Below are positions 1 to 9,024 of a stretch of DNA of 19,875 nt, piece by piece; positions within the stretch are counted from its first letter, which is position 1; every line of letters begins with the position of its first letter. The notes under the pieces are model-generated. The model was given only the letters and a program-made list of their open reading frames with translations. It had not been told where the DNA came from and ran no database searches. The DNA is taken from NCBI GenBank assembly GCA_014885115.2, contig WKLE02001974.1, forward strand, positions 1 through 19,875, given 5' to 3'. The stretch is from Asterionellopsis glacialis (taxonomy: Eukaryota; Bacillariophyta; Plagiogrammaphyceae; Rhaphoneidales; Asterionellopsidaceae). The position numbers were made by a program, and so were the translations under genes.

Positions 1-721
1 TCAATTTTGACCATTTTTGGCCAAAGAAACCCGGAAAGATAACATTTTAATAGCGCCAGTCTTATGTGTTTTCCTACGAAATCCTGGGAGGAAGAAACTG
101 ATTTCACACGGTAAATACTTCAGGTGGTACCAGGTAGGTCCCTACCAGGGAGGTGGGACATAATGACTTGTTTCACAGGTCATCACAACTACCTGTTTCT
201 GAAACAGGTACTCTACCTGGTACAGGTACCTGGGATACTCTACCGGGTACCTGGTACCTGGTGATCTATAGCTAGTACAGTACCATACCGGGTACATTTT
301 GATCGAAAGTACCTACTGTACCTTTAATCTGTATGTATTATAAAAGTACTAGGACTCTAGCGGTATGTGGGACTTATGGCATTTAAAAGGTTAAAATTAG
401 TCGTTATTGACGTCTTATGAATCCGCCGTTTTAAATTTTCGAGACTACGTGATACTACTTCTGTACGGTTTTCAGACTCTCTTTGCTGGTAGTAATGGTA
501 ATCCACAGTGAATGAGTACACCGACGTCACCCTTGTAATCGTAATACTAACAGTTAAATAGCCCTGACTTCCTTCCATGCAGTCAAGTCCCGGAGAAAAG
601 CGTGTCACTCTAGGGTATTAAAAATCTTACTGTATCATCAATCAATTTTTTTTAATTATAACAATTTTTTTTACAAACCACGACCCAGCAAAGAATAACG
701 CTTCTGTCCTTCTGAGTGTAA
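1..721. other. Intergenic spacer with GGTACC-rich palindromic repeats
   Basis: I see no supportable gene here. Positions about 110-300 are packed with short words built on GGTACC, CCTGGTACC and ACCAGGTA. They include a perfect palindrome with 10-base arms (190-199 and 201-210, one-base centre) and a 10-base palindrome CAGGTACCTG at 223-232. The rest is AT-rich. An open frame on the minus strand at 357-608 begins with GTG and has no recognisable features, so I do not call it. Confidence 0.6.
190..210. repeat. Perfect palindrome, 10-base arms
   Basis: The arms TACCTGTTTC and GAAACAGGTA are exact reverse complements around a single T at 200, so this is a cruciform-capable palindrome. A related word (GTTTCACAGGT) lies about 20 bases upstream. 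The motif belongs to the surrounding cluster of GGTACC-type words. No function can be assigned. Confidence 0.75.
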
Positions 722-979
722 TTAAGCAAGTGCGTCAAACTCATAAGCTTCTTTGATTTCTGTGTTCAATGAGAACATCTGTATCATCATCACAATTGCA
801 GTTGAAGATAGTCCATACCCTGTATGCAATGTTTCGTCATAAGTAAATCTATAGCCATATTCATTTAAGAATATGCAGTGTTTACCCAAATGACTTCCAC
901 TAAACTGACAATACTTTATTGAAAAGCCTAAATCAATAAGTTAAGACACCTTATCAAAATTGCCACGTGCGTACTTAAA
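722..979 (-). pseudogene. Coding-like segment, last exon or gene relic
   Basis: On the minus strand the frame ending at a TAA (722-724) is open for 72 codons, back to a TAA at 941-943. Beyond that stop it stays open for 12 more codons, to a TAG at 980-982. There is no ATG near the 5' end. The predicted peptide has a protein-like composition: it contains GKHCIFLNEYGYRFTYDE, then a hydrophobic run with TAIVMMIQMF, and ends in EFDALA. The absence of a start and the single internal stop fit either the last exon of a split gene (the sequence just upstream, CTTAAC...TTTAG, looks like a branch point plus acceptor) or a decaying pseudogene. I do not recognise the family, and no matching upstream exon was found up to 1400. 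Confidence 0.3.
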
Positions 980-982
980 CTA

Positions 983-1401
983 TATTTGTACATCAGCTTT
1001 TCAGACAGATTTTTTCTTCTTTTATATTTGCGAGTAAACTGTATATAAAGTAGTGTATCTTTATAGCCAGATTCTTAATTTTTTGTTGTTGTGTTGATGA
1101 ATGAAAAACCCCGTTGGTCACGTTTTTCTTGTATTATTATACTACAGTACATATCATATTAACTATATTTAACAAAAATACATGTGCATTCAACGGGAGT
1201 TTCTGTCAACGGCAGAAAGAGTTTGCAGTTCTTTCTCCGCCACCTAAGTTGTCCTTTTAAACCTGTTTTCCACTTACTACATTACTCTCCGCATCAGGTG
1301 AATTTGCAACTCCAGAACAGCACTTCCATCAATAAATAATATTAGCGATCAAGACAGGAAACTGGGCGGGGGATGGGCTGGGTCACATCTTCTGCTCTTA
1401 G
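983..1401. other. Intergenic spacer upstream of the 1402 gene
   Basis: AT-rich to about 1190, then of more balanced composition. No gene was seen on either strand. The final bases before 1402 (TCTTCTGCTCTTAG) form a pyrimidine tract ending in TAG and resemble a 3' splice site. A short upstream ORF begins at the ATG in GGGATGGGC (about 1372) and overlaps the 1402 start out of frame. Confidence 0.5.
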
Positions 1402-2709
1402 ATGGATTATTTTGCATCGTACAAAAATATTGACGGTGAATTACACGTAGGACTTTGGGAGAAAAATCCAAATAAATCGAAGAATCATCCAACAGTCGAA
1501 GAAAACTCTCTGCATTTATTCATCAATTTAGGAAAAATGACAAGAACAACAAGAACAAGAACAACAACAGCGCCCAGTTTAAAAATGCACTCATTTGCCA
1601 TTCGACCACGTCAAAGCCTTGCAAGTGCAATAACAGACATTGTTACAAATTTAAAAGATGAAAGCGTCCAGACAAAATCATTATTGCAACAACATCATGG
1701 TCAACCTCAAAACAATGTTACAACAACAATAAGAACAACCACGCAGGATGGATCTTCAACATCCAATAATTCTCCCAACAAGGACAACAATGAGGATATA
1801 GTAAATGGTAAAAGTGATCATAGCATTAGTAGTCGATCAACTTTCTTTCAGAATTCCTTTTCGGGATTAATGATGTTACAACAACGAAGTTCTTTCTCCT
1901 TTGAATCACTATCAGCTTTAGGTGAAAGATTAAAGTTACAAGATGAAGTTGTCGATCTTGATAGTAGTTTTAGACCTTCCTTTTTTAGAACTAGAAACCA
2001 AGAAGATATAATTGAAGAAGAAGAACAAGAGACTTCAGGTGTTGTAACAGAGGAAGAAGAGGAGAAAGAAGGACAAGATGAAGAAGAAAGCAAGGAAAAG
2101 AATAACAAGAATGTTTTTTCTCAAGACGATTCTGTTGCACCTTCTGCACGTATTGACCCCATTTCCGAGAAGACTGAGAAAGGAACTACTTCAATGATAC
2201 CATCATTTACAATCAAGGATTCCGCCGGGCATAGTTTCAGTAGCATGGGTGACTTTTTTATTGGACAACATGAATCATATCGTTCACTAGGACTTCCAGA
2301 TTTGAAGGAGGAGAGCAGCAATAGTAAGGACAGCAACAACAGGAATTCCAATAGTGTTAACACTAATGACGATGACGATAAATCTTGTAGCTCAAGATCA
2401 CGTCGTAAACAAGAACGTAGATCACGAAGGAAACGTCTTAAAAAGCAAATGAGTTCATCCTATCTTGAACAAAAATCTCTTGACGAAAAAGAACAAGTAC
2501 AAAGGACAGCATCTTTACAAAAACGTAATGATCCTCCGCAACGCAAAAGACCACCACCACCACCACCGCCACAGCAACAAGAAGGCCTTCTACTTCAATC
2601 ATCATCAAAATCTCTTGAAATTGATGATCTGTTCAATGTAACATCTCCTATTTTGCAGGATGACATGATACGCAGGAAGGATTCGAGTAAAATTGAGTTT
2701 GTTTTTTAA
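1402..2709 (+). CDS. Low-complexity, probably nuclear protein of unknown function
   Basis: A 435-aa protein that I do not recognise. The ATG at 1402 directly follows an in-frame TAG. A second in-frame ATG at 1537 (residue 46) could be the true start. No globular domain or hydrophobic segment is visible. In order: a less biased N-terminus (1-45); a Thr/Arg/Gln-rich stretch (46-125); Ser/Phe-rich motifs around 143-198; a Glu-rich block (202-235); an Asn/Ser/Asp-rich block (303-328); a strongly basic RRKQERRSRRKRLKK cluster (334-348), which looks like a nuclear localisation signal; a proline run (384-390) followed by three glutamines; and an unbiased C-terminus. The basic cluster suggests a nuclear or nucleic-acid-associated disordered protein, but this is inference. 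The pyrimidine-rich tract ending in TAG immediately before the ATG leaves open an upstream exon. Confidence 0.7.
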   Translation: MDYFASYKNIDGELHVGLWEKNPNKSKNHPTVEENSLHLFINLGKMTRTTRTRTTTAPSLKMHSFAIRPRQSLASAITDIVTNLKDESVQTKSLLQQHHGQPQNNVTTTIRTTTQDGSSTSNNSPNKDNNEDIVNGKSDHSISSRSTFFQNSFSGLMMLQQRSSFSFESLSALGERLKLQDEVVDLDSSFRPSFFRTRNQEDIIEEEEQETSGVVTEEEEEKEGQDEEESKEKNNKNVFSQDDSVAPSARIDPISEKTEKGTTSMIPSFTIKDSAGHSFSSMGDFFIGQHESYRSLGLPDLKEESSNSKDSNNRNSNSVNTNDDDDKSCSSRSRRKQERRSRRKRLKKQMSSSYLEQKSLDEKEQVQRTASLQKRNDPPQRKRPPPPPPPQQQEGLLLQSSSKSLEIDDLFNVTSPILQDDMIRRKDSSKIEFVF

Positions 2710-3307
2710 AACGAAAAATAGAATGAAGAAACGCCATGGTGTATTAGAAAAAAACATTTCAAATCAATCATCATTTTAAATGTCTCTTTAGAAATATAAA
2801 TATTAAATAGATTTAGTTCTCTACAGTACTTCTACACACGTCTTGCACACAATCTACACAAGACAAAACAGTACAACAACAATTTTATCCTACCTACAAT
2901 ATGCGTTCTCTCTCTTTATGAAGTATTATTATAATTTTTCTACCGTCAAATATGTCTTGTTGGTTTGCAGGACTCTAGAAGAAATAGTCAGCGCAACTTT
3001 TGCATCACCTCCATACTACAGCAGATGACATCAACAAACACCATTCCTGTCGAAACATGATATAGTTTCGATGACAATGTATCATTAAAATCATAGGATA
3101 GCATTCTTTAAAAAAAAAGGTCTTTCACAATGCTCCTTTTGTTTCTGATTTTCAATGTCGCACGGAAAACATGATATTGTACTAGTGTAACGTGCACAAC
3201 ATTATATTGTTTCCCTTTTCCTTTCAAGACTCATGCATGCATAATATATATATATATATATAAAGTCCCCTAACTGTAAAGTTCGTTACTTGTACCTTAC
3301 AAGTAAC
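2710..3307. other. Intergenic spacer with (AT)n microsatellite
   Basis: AT-rich sequence downstream of the 1402-2709 gene. No gene was seen. It contains a dinucleotide AT run at 3244-3261. Confidence 0.6.
3244..3261. repeat. AT dinucleotide microsatellite, about nine units
   Basis: An uninterrupted run of about nine AT units within AT-rich spacer. It has no link to a gene. Confidence 0.85.
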
Positions 3308-3526
3308 ATGTGTGAGAATTCGAAGATTCCAGTTTCTGATTTTGTAGAGCTTGTTGTTTGTCCAAAGACTACATTCTTCACAGACAGTGACAAGGAAAGA
3401 ATAGACTCGGATGATACAATACCCATACAATATGGATACATATTATGTTTTCGTATCAAAAAGCCATTTTTTTTTAAAAATCACGAGAAAAGCAGGGGTA
3501 TCATTACTTTCCTACACAGTCCTTAG
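3308..3526 (+). CDS. Doubtful small ORF, 72 aa
   Basis: An ATG-initiated frame of 72 codons in an otherwise gene-free 2.4-kb spacer. The peptide begins MCENSKIPVSDFVELVVC and includes TDSDKERIDSDDTIPIQYGY. This composition is more protein-like than the surrounding random frames, with many RNY-type codons, but the tail becomes a homopolymer-derived Phe run. It has no signal peptide and no recognised motif. It could be a small gene, an exon or chance. Confidence 0.2.
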   Translation: MCENSKIPVSDFVELVVCPKTTFFTDSDKERIDSDDTIPIQYGYILCFRIKKPFFFKNHEKSRGIITFLHSP

Positions 3527-5085
3527 TTGTGGTTGTCTAGTAGTCATTTTCAATATTGTTTCGTTACAGGTGGAAGTGTTTGCTTTCCATCTATGGACAT
3601 ATCTTTCCATTCTTTTGAACTAGATATTTCGATTGCTACGCATTGCTTGAGACAAGTATTTGTAGGTAGATACTAACTAATGCTGTCCCATGATGCTACA
3701 TTGTTCTGTCCGAAAACAGAACAATTTTGAAGTGGCGATTCCTCCGGATTAGTCTCTAGAGTCTTCATCGATGGTGTCCATACTATGTTACTTACTAGAA
3801 TATCGAAAGGAGCTTATTGTTCTTGTGCGCTATACAACCGACACATTATTGTTTCATGGTCACTTTCCAAAAATGAGTTTCAATCTTTCTAGTTAAGTAT
3901 TCAGCTGAAAAATCATCCAACAAAAAGGCGACGACGACCATGACAGCGACAGCGACAACGACACGGCTCTTTCATCTCAAATACGAAACTATATCACATG
4001 CGTGTTTTTTTTTAATTTGTTTGCCATGATATAAATACAGCGGCGAGACGTCTTCTTTCATCCTTGTCAGTGCACACATCATCATGATCATGATGCCAAA
4101 AAAAGTGAACACTTGAGAAAACCGTGCACGCACGATTTTCCCCATCTTCGGAGTCTCATTTTTTACATTATTTCAAAGTATGTAGGCAGGACAAACTGCT
4201 CGAAAGGGGGAGGCGGGCGTAACCGTACCAGGTAACCGTGTAACTGGTATTAATACACCGGAACGAGAAGGGACGAAGCCAGGGGTCAACTTTCCAGCTG
4301 CGAAGTGCCGTCTGTCAATACGTACTATCAATGACACACTGGCTGACCGTTGAATGGATGGCAGATTCGACTCACATGAAACGCAATCTCCTTATTTCTA
4401 GTGCAGCACCAGATATTGTACATGATACATAAATACAATGGACAAAAACAGAAAAGCTGTTGAAACTTTACTATGAAAATTTCTATTCAAATGAGAAACT
4501 ATACAAAACCTCAAGTATATATGCTTTGTATTCTACGAAAATTCGAAAATTCAAAAAACAGCCCCTTAAGTACCAGGTTATTTTTTTGTCCATACACTAC
4601 CCTACCACGTCAAGTACCAGGTACGAGGTTTTGGGGGGATTCGTGGTGTTTTCTAGTAGAATATTTTTTCACACCTGCATCGCCTCGCTGGGGGTTCGTT
4701 CGTTGTGGCGCGTTGTCGGTGTTTCTGACCTTGAAAAATCACAGCACACTGCATCAACTTTTGTAGGTCCACCGCCTCTCTAGAGAGAGATTGAGTTCCA
4801 TCGTACATACGTTGTTTGCCTTCCAGAGCTAAAGTGCACTGAACATATCTATCTCCAACATAACACCATCAACCAGGGTGGGCGTTGAGTTTCTCTTGCG
4901 TTTCTTCTCTCTCTTTAGAGATATCTAGAACGTTGCACACACATCTTGCGGTGATTCCTGGCATTAGCTGCACGGTAATTTCAGTTGAAATCTACCCGTG
5001 TTTCTCAATATCGGAAAACAGTGACTCATTCATAATTCCTCAATAAAAACACAACAACTCTCACTCACGTAAACTCCAATCAATA
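3527..5085. other. Long intergenic spacer
   Basis: No supportable gene on either strand; open frames here start with TTG or run through repeats. It contains a GCGACA/CGACGA-type short tandem tract at about 3928-3966, a 16-base perfect palindrome CATCATGATCATGATG at 4080-4095, and scattered ACCAGGTA words (about 4228, 4570, 4614) like those at the start of the window. The last few hundred bases are expected to hold the promoter of the 5086 gene. Confidence 0.6.
4080..4095. repeat. 16-base perfect palindrome
   Basis: CATCATGATCATGATG is its own reverse complement. It is built from CAT/ATG triplets, so it may have arisen by simple-repeat drift. Confidence 0.7.
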
Positions 5086-6573
5086 ATGGGGAAATCGACG
5101 GAAGATACACGTAGTCCATTAGCCAAATTATGCTACGAGGCAGGATCCTCGTTAGATGAAGCCTTGCTGTTGGAAGAAGAAGAATTTGTCCAATTATCAA
5201 AAGAAATTGTAGGCAATGGTGTATTGGAACACGCACGGGTCTTGAAACAATGGCGTCATTGTCGTATGGAAGCCTTGTTACGTCAAGAAGTTGAAAAAGA
5301 ATTGGAAGATGCCATTGAAATTGGGTGTGAAGAAGATGGAATTGAACAAACTCTTGATTCGGTACGAACCCCCTCGAGTTCCGTACAACCACAATATCCA
5401 CAAAAAGCAGCACGAGCTGAATGGGAAGAAGAATACTATCGTCAAAAAGAATTGCATAAACAACAAGAACAAGCCTTACTGGAACAAGCTACACCATCTA
5501 CACCACAAATGAATAAAAATGATGCTGCCATGGGGGAGGATTGGCAAGAATATTTACGAAAACAAATTCAAAAAGAAATGACTAATATTGGTGGTGCTGT
5601 GGGTCTTGGTCCTTTGGGTCTTGGTGCTGGTGCTAGTGAGGGTGCTCCTGGAAGTATCGGTCTTGGTGCAAGTCCAATAGCGCACAATTCTGTAGGAGAA
5701 ACACCTCCAAGTGCAGGTGCTCTTTCCGGTTCTACATGGTCCTCTGCATTTTCCGAAGATGATGATACACGTCGTGTCCCATCTCAAATTTTTGAAAATG
5801 ATCAAGAGGAACATTATCCTGAAGTACGAGAACGCTTATATAATGAACAAGATGAAGAAGACTATAGTCGCCGCAGTAATCGCAAGAGAAGCAGTCGCCG
5901 AAATCGTCATGATGATGATGATGATTCTGACGATTCGGAGGATGATTCAGATGAAGAGAGCGATATTATGGAAGATGAGATTCACAATCACCGTCGTGGT
6001 AGTGATCGTGGTGAGCGTCATCGTGGTAGTGGTAGTCGTCGGTCTTCGAAACATCGTTCGAAAAAGGATGTTCATCAACGTGATCGCGACCGTGATCGTC
6101 GTCATCGTGAGCGCCGTAACAATCGTAAGCACCGCAATGATGAACTCAATTGTCATCATTTAGTCGAAGAGGTGGTGATATCATCCTTTGATGATTCGTC
6201 ACCAGTATCAAGTGACAGTGAAGCAGTTGGTACGGTCTATTCCAAAAATGTCAAGGTTGCTGTTGATACAGCTGCTTCCATGCTGGGTGATGTGGCAAGT
6301 GCATTTGATCGTGGATTTAGCTTTTTCTTTAATAATAATGCAACTGCGGATGAGAGTCAAGCAGCAGCCAATGGACCCAATGGTTCTAAAAAATCAATCT
6401 CCTCTTCCAAAAGTGTAGGCCATGGCAGATCCGTAAGACGATCCAAAGATGCATCGGGTGGTAGATTTAGTGGTGGTGCAAGTACAAAAAGTGCACCGCG
6501 AGAACGTACAAGAAGTGCTCCCCGACGAGAACCACAACGTAATAACGTAATGAAACGATCCGGATTTTACTAG
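5086..6573 (+). CDS. Acidic/RS-RD-like low-complexity protein of unknown function
   Basis: A 495-aa protein with no recognised enzyme domain. The ATG at 5086 sits in a favourable context (CAATAATGG). Residues 1-90 are moderately ordered and leucine/glutamate-rich. Residues 108-165 look helical or coiled-coil (EWEEEYYRQKELHKQQEQA, then EDWQEYLRKQIQKEM). Residues 168-195 form a Gly/Leu/Ala-rich linker. Residues 263-274 are basic. Residues 276-298 are almost all Asp/Glu/Ser. Residues 302-350 are Arg/Asp/His/Ser-rich with RDRDRDRRHRERR, like the RS/RD tracts of splicing-related proteins. A less biased patch at 378-415 includes VAVDTAASMLGDVASAFDRG. The C-terminus is Arg/Ser-rich. RNA-associated nuclear function is a guess from composition. 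A decayed copy of codons about 366-412 lies at 10401-10550. The gene converges with the secreted-protein gene ending at 6887. Confidence 0.8.
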   Translation: MGKSTEDTRSPLAKLCYEAGSSLDEALLLEEEEFVQLSKEIVGNGVLEHARVLKQWRHCRMEALLRQEVEKELEDAIEIGCEEDGIEQTLDSVRTPSSSVQPQYPQKAARAEWEEEYYRQKELHKQQEQALLEQATPSTPQMNKNDAAMGEDWQEYLRKQIQKEMTNIGGAVGLGPLGLGAGASEGAPGSIGLGASPIAHNSVGETPPSAGALSGSTWSSAFSEDDDTRRVPSQIFENDQEEHYPEVRERLYNEQDEEDYSRRSNRKRSSRRNRHDDDDDSDDSEDDSDEESDIMEDEIHNHRRGSDRGERHRGSGSRRSSKHRSKKDVHQRDRDRDRRHRERRNNRKHRNDELNCHHLVEEVVISSFDDSSPVSSDSEAVGTVYSKNVKVAVDTAASMLGDVASAFDRGFSFFFNNNATADESQAAANGPNGSKKSISSSKSVGHGRSVRRSKDASGGRFSGGASTKSAPRERTRSAPRREPQRNNVMKRSGFY

Positions 6574-6886
6574 GAATACGTTTGTGCGTGTGCATCAACT
6601 ATAAGTCACGAACGACTCTTTTTAACATGAAACACAACAAGAAAAGAAAAGGGAACAGAAAAAAGATATAACATCAAAGGTAAAACAAGTAATACATTTA
6701 AATTAGATATATATATTTCATTTTGGATATTATATCTTTGTAGTAAGCACTAAATTCTACCTTTATATATACAAGGTTGTCCTTCCCATTTTCTGATGTT
6801 TAGACAAATATTGCTATGCATCATTATAAGTATGTACGTATGAATTATCATATGCATCACTGAGCCAAAAAAACGAACTCACTTTT
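6574..6886. other. Convergent intergenic spacer
   Basis: 312 bases between two convergent genes. It is AT-rich and contains short ATATAT runs. It must hold both polyadenylation regions. No gene or structured element was seen. Confidence 0.6.
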
Positions 6887-7456
6887 TCAGTACAATACAG
6901 CATTTCGAATGTGCATGTCACAATCATCCGTCACTCTATTTTCACTAAGGACATGAATGATCTTCAACACATCTTGATTGCTACAATTGGGTGCCACACA
7001 AAAAAAGGAATTCAAGTCATGGTACGAAGCTAACGGACAAATTATCTCCGTGTCAAACTGAATCACCTTTCCACCATGATTGGTACATTTCTGATTGGCA
7101 ATATGGGTACAATATAAATCATCCCAGTGTCGTGTACACGATGTGTAATCACTATTGCATTTAATGCTGCAATCCTCGTCGTCATCATTATCATTCACTG
7201 GACATGGACAGTTATTCCAAACGTTCGCATAGTCAGACTCCATCACGATTTTGTGGGTCTGAAAACAACAAGACGAATCAATCTTTGCGCTTTTTTCACC
7301 ATAGGAAAAATAACTACGTCCGTAGTTGCTACACTGCCAATTGTCATTCTTGTTGGCGGCTTCTGTAGTAGGAACAGTGAACAGGGAAATCAAGAGAATA
7401 ATAACATTCAAACTTGTCCACATCATGGTAATGGGTAGTGGGTGGAGGGTATCCAT
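6887..7456 (-). CDS. Secreted cysteine-rich protein, tandem paralogue 1
   Basis: A 189-aa protein of unknown family. I chose the ATG at 7456 (context AAAGATGG) because it aligns with the only usable ATG of the paralogue at 9672 and puts a secretory signal at the N-terminus. The hydrophobic core is about 17-28, with likely cleavage after TEA (33) before ANKND. An upstream ATG at 7576 is possible but would bury the signal. The mature part has 14 cysteines, including the pair C63-C64, CPC at 83-85, C96, C100 and C107 around an acidic NDNDDDEDC loop, and C179 near the end. The block IIHVLSENRVTDDCDM (166-181) is the best conserved with the paralogue. One N-glycosylation sequon is visible (N157-C-S). 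The product is probably an extracellular, disulphide-bonded protein. It ends soon after the conserved block, without the paralogue's tail. Confidence 0.75.
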   Translation of the reverse strand: MDTLHPLPITMMWTSLNVIILLISLFTVPTTEAANKNDNWQCSNYGRSYFSYGEKSAKIDSSCCFQTHKIVMESDYANVWNNCPCPVNDNDDDEDCSIKCNSDYTSCTRHWDDLYCTHIANQKCTNHGGKVIQFDTEIICPLASYHDLNSFFCVAPNCSNQDVLKIIHVLSENRVTDDCDMHIRNAVLY

Positions 7457-7510
7457 CTTTTTCTCTTCCAATGTTAATTCTTTTATTATATACCGTTTCG
7501 TGAGACATAA

Positions 7511-7590
7511 GGAGATGCAAAAAAGTGTTGATGTTCGTGGTGAGTAAAATCTTTGAAAACCCGTACTTGGTTCCATGGACCTGTGATACG
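7511..7590 (-). promoter_or_regulatory. Conserved 5' flank of paralogue 1
   Basis: This stretch, 55-135 bases upstream of the ATG at 7456, keeps blocks shared with 9723-9795 upstream of the second paralogue. The blocks are GGAGATGCAAAA, TTGATG, GTGAGTAAAAT (7540-7550 against 9750-9760) and GACCT-T-ATACG, all in plus-strand notation. Spacing to the start codon is nearly equal in both copies (offset 2210 against 2216). The blocks could be 5' UTR or core promoter retained from the duplication. Whether selection keeps them cannot be told from two copies. Confidence 0.45.
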
Positions 7591-8180
7591 CCTTTCGTCT
7601 ATTGTCAGTGTGAAACAAAAAAAAACCATCACTTTTTTGTTTTTATGCACATTTTTGGCTGCATACAAAGGTACATTTCATTAAAATCTACAATATTTAC
7701 CTTTTTCAAGAGATTATGTTTCGATTTTTTTTCAACAAAACACTGACAGCATCTGTTGTCAATCGACTTATTTCAAATTTTCTAAAAGCAACATGCATCC
7801 ACGATCGATCCCCTCAATATCGCCAAATCTTTTACTGGCCTTTAGTTCCTCCTTCCAGTACATAACTAGTTAGTAGAAGTATGCACATGAGGACTAAGAT
7901 GAGAAGGCGAAAATGTGTTTTCAACAAGAGCGTCAGCTATGTGTTCTCAAGTGTTCTCAACCAAAAACGTCTGATGCCTGTCTTCTCAAACTACGGTACT
8001 CAAACTTCTGATGAGGGAATTTAATTATTAATCCCAGCAGTGTCTCTCAAAATTGGTATGAGAATCGCGTAGGTGAAGGATACTTTCAGTATTGACATAT
8101 ATCATGTTCGTTACATACTACAATATATGTAATCAAGACAGAATTTGTACATTGTGAAATGCGAACCCTACTTCTGCCAA

Positions 8181-8241
8181 ATGCAGAATATTACGGTACG
8201 ATCTTCGGAGGGAAGATCGTTTCGCAATTCGTACTCTGCAT
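8181..8241. repeat. Nested inverted repeat (foldback)
   Basis: An inner perfect 9-base stem (ACGATCTTC at 8198-8206, GAAGATCGT at 8212-8220) closes a five-base GGAGG loop. Outer arms ATGCAGA (8181-8187) and TCTGCAT (8235-8241) pair exactly around imperfect internal sequence. It lies just beyond the end of the duplicated flank (TGCGAACC, 8160-8167) and has no counterpart at the matching place after 10146. It could be a small mobile-element relic, a structured RNA or a cruciform. Confidence 0.6.
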
Positions 8242-9024
8242 CACACCTTTTCATTAGACTACGAAAAAATTAGAAAAAGCTAGCTAGATTCGAAAGTTTC
8301 TTACTTCATCTTGAAGTTATAAAAAAAAATGCTATAATCTTGTCTGCATGCTTTGAAAAACAAACGATAATAACGACAAAAGACAAAGAAGTACCGCATT
8401 TTTACATTCGAAGCAAGCGAGATAGTCTGGTCGATAGAGAAAAACCTGCGTAGAAGTGGTAAAAAATGAGGAAGATTTATCATGGCAATTGCGGTATCAA
8501 AACAAACAACAGGACCCAAAAAGAAGTAACAACAATCAACTGGTCAGACAACATGGGATCAAGATAAGGAAAATAGGCAAAATATGTTGTCTTTATGAAA
8601 TGCCTTGTACAGTTCTTTTCGGCAATTTTAAATGAGTGCAAGGTAAAACAAAACCCCCGAAAAATAATGCATTAAATTTTTAGCTTTTACATAGAAGAAG
8701 TGCACCATGATACGACTGTGATGAAACGGTGAGGATTTAACTACGCAAAACAGAAAAGTATGAATACATTTTGTTTGTTTGTAAAATAATGTCACGAGTG
8801 TTCAAACCCTTCAAACGGCATGAAGGTAAAACATGTTATAAAATGAATATACATTGTTTTTAAACTTCATTATTTTTTGTTGTTATACTTACTATATTTG
8901 TGATTGTTGTACTGATGACCTACAATATCACTAAAACAAGAACTCGGTTCAATACAATGCAACATTTCTGTATCTACATCCGAGGAGCTCGTGGTATTTT
9001 TCTCTTTTATTCTTTTCCTATTTA

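Larger units (their letters stand above)
7457..9024. other. Spacer between the tandem paralogues
   Basis: No supportable gene. The part nearest the first paralogue (about 7457-8167) is recognisably duplicated upstream of the second paralogue (about 9673-10146). Shared words include GGAGATGCAAAA, GTGAGTAAAAT, GACCT-T-ATACG, repeated GTTCTCAA, and TGCGAACC at 8160-8167. The rest is AT-rich and carries the foldback at 8181-8241. Confidence 0.6.

Noticed and set aside
357..608. Open frame on the minus strand, 83 codons
   Set aside because: It starts with GTG, has no motif, lies in spacer and has unremarkable composition.
4460..4783. 107-codon plus-strand frame
   Set aside because: It starts with TTG, runs through repeat words and an overlapping frame is equally open; no coding character.
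5711..6163. 150-codon frame inside the 5086-6573 gene, and its minus-strand counterparts
   Set aside because: It is a shadow frame produced by Asp/Arg-rich repeats: runs of Met, Val and Ile come from reading GAT/CGT repeats out of phase.
8301..8519. 72-codon minus-strand frame
   Set aside because: It starts with TTG in AT-rich spacer, with Phe/Arg runs from homopolymers and no paralogue.
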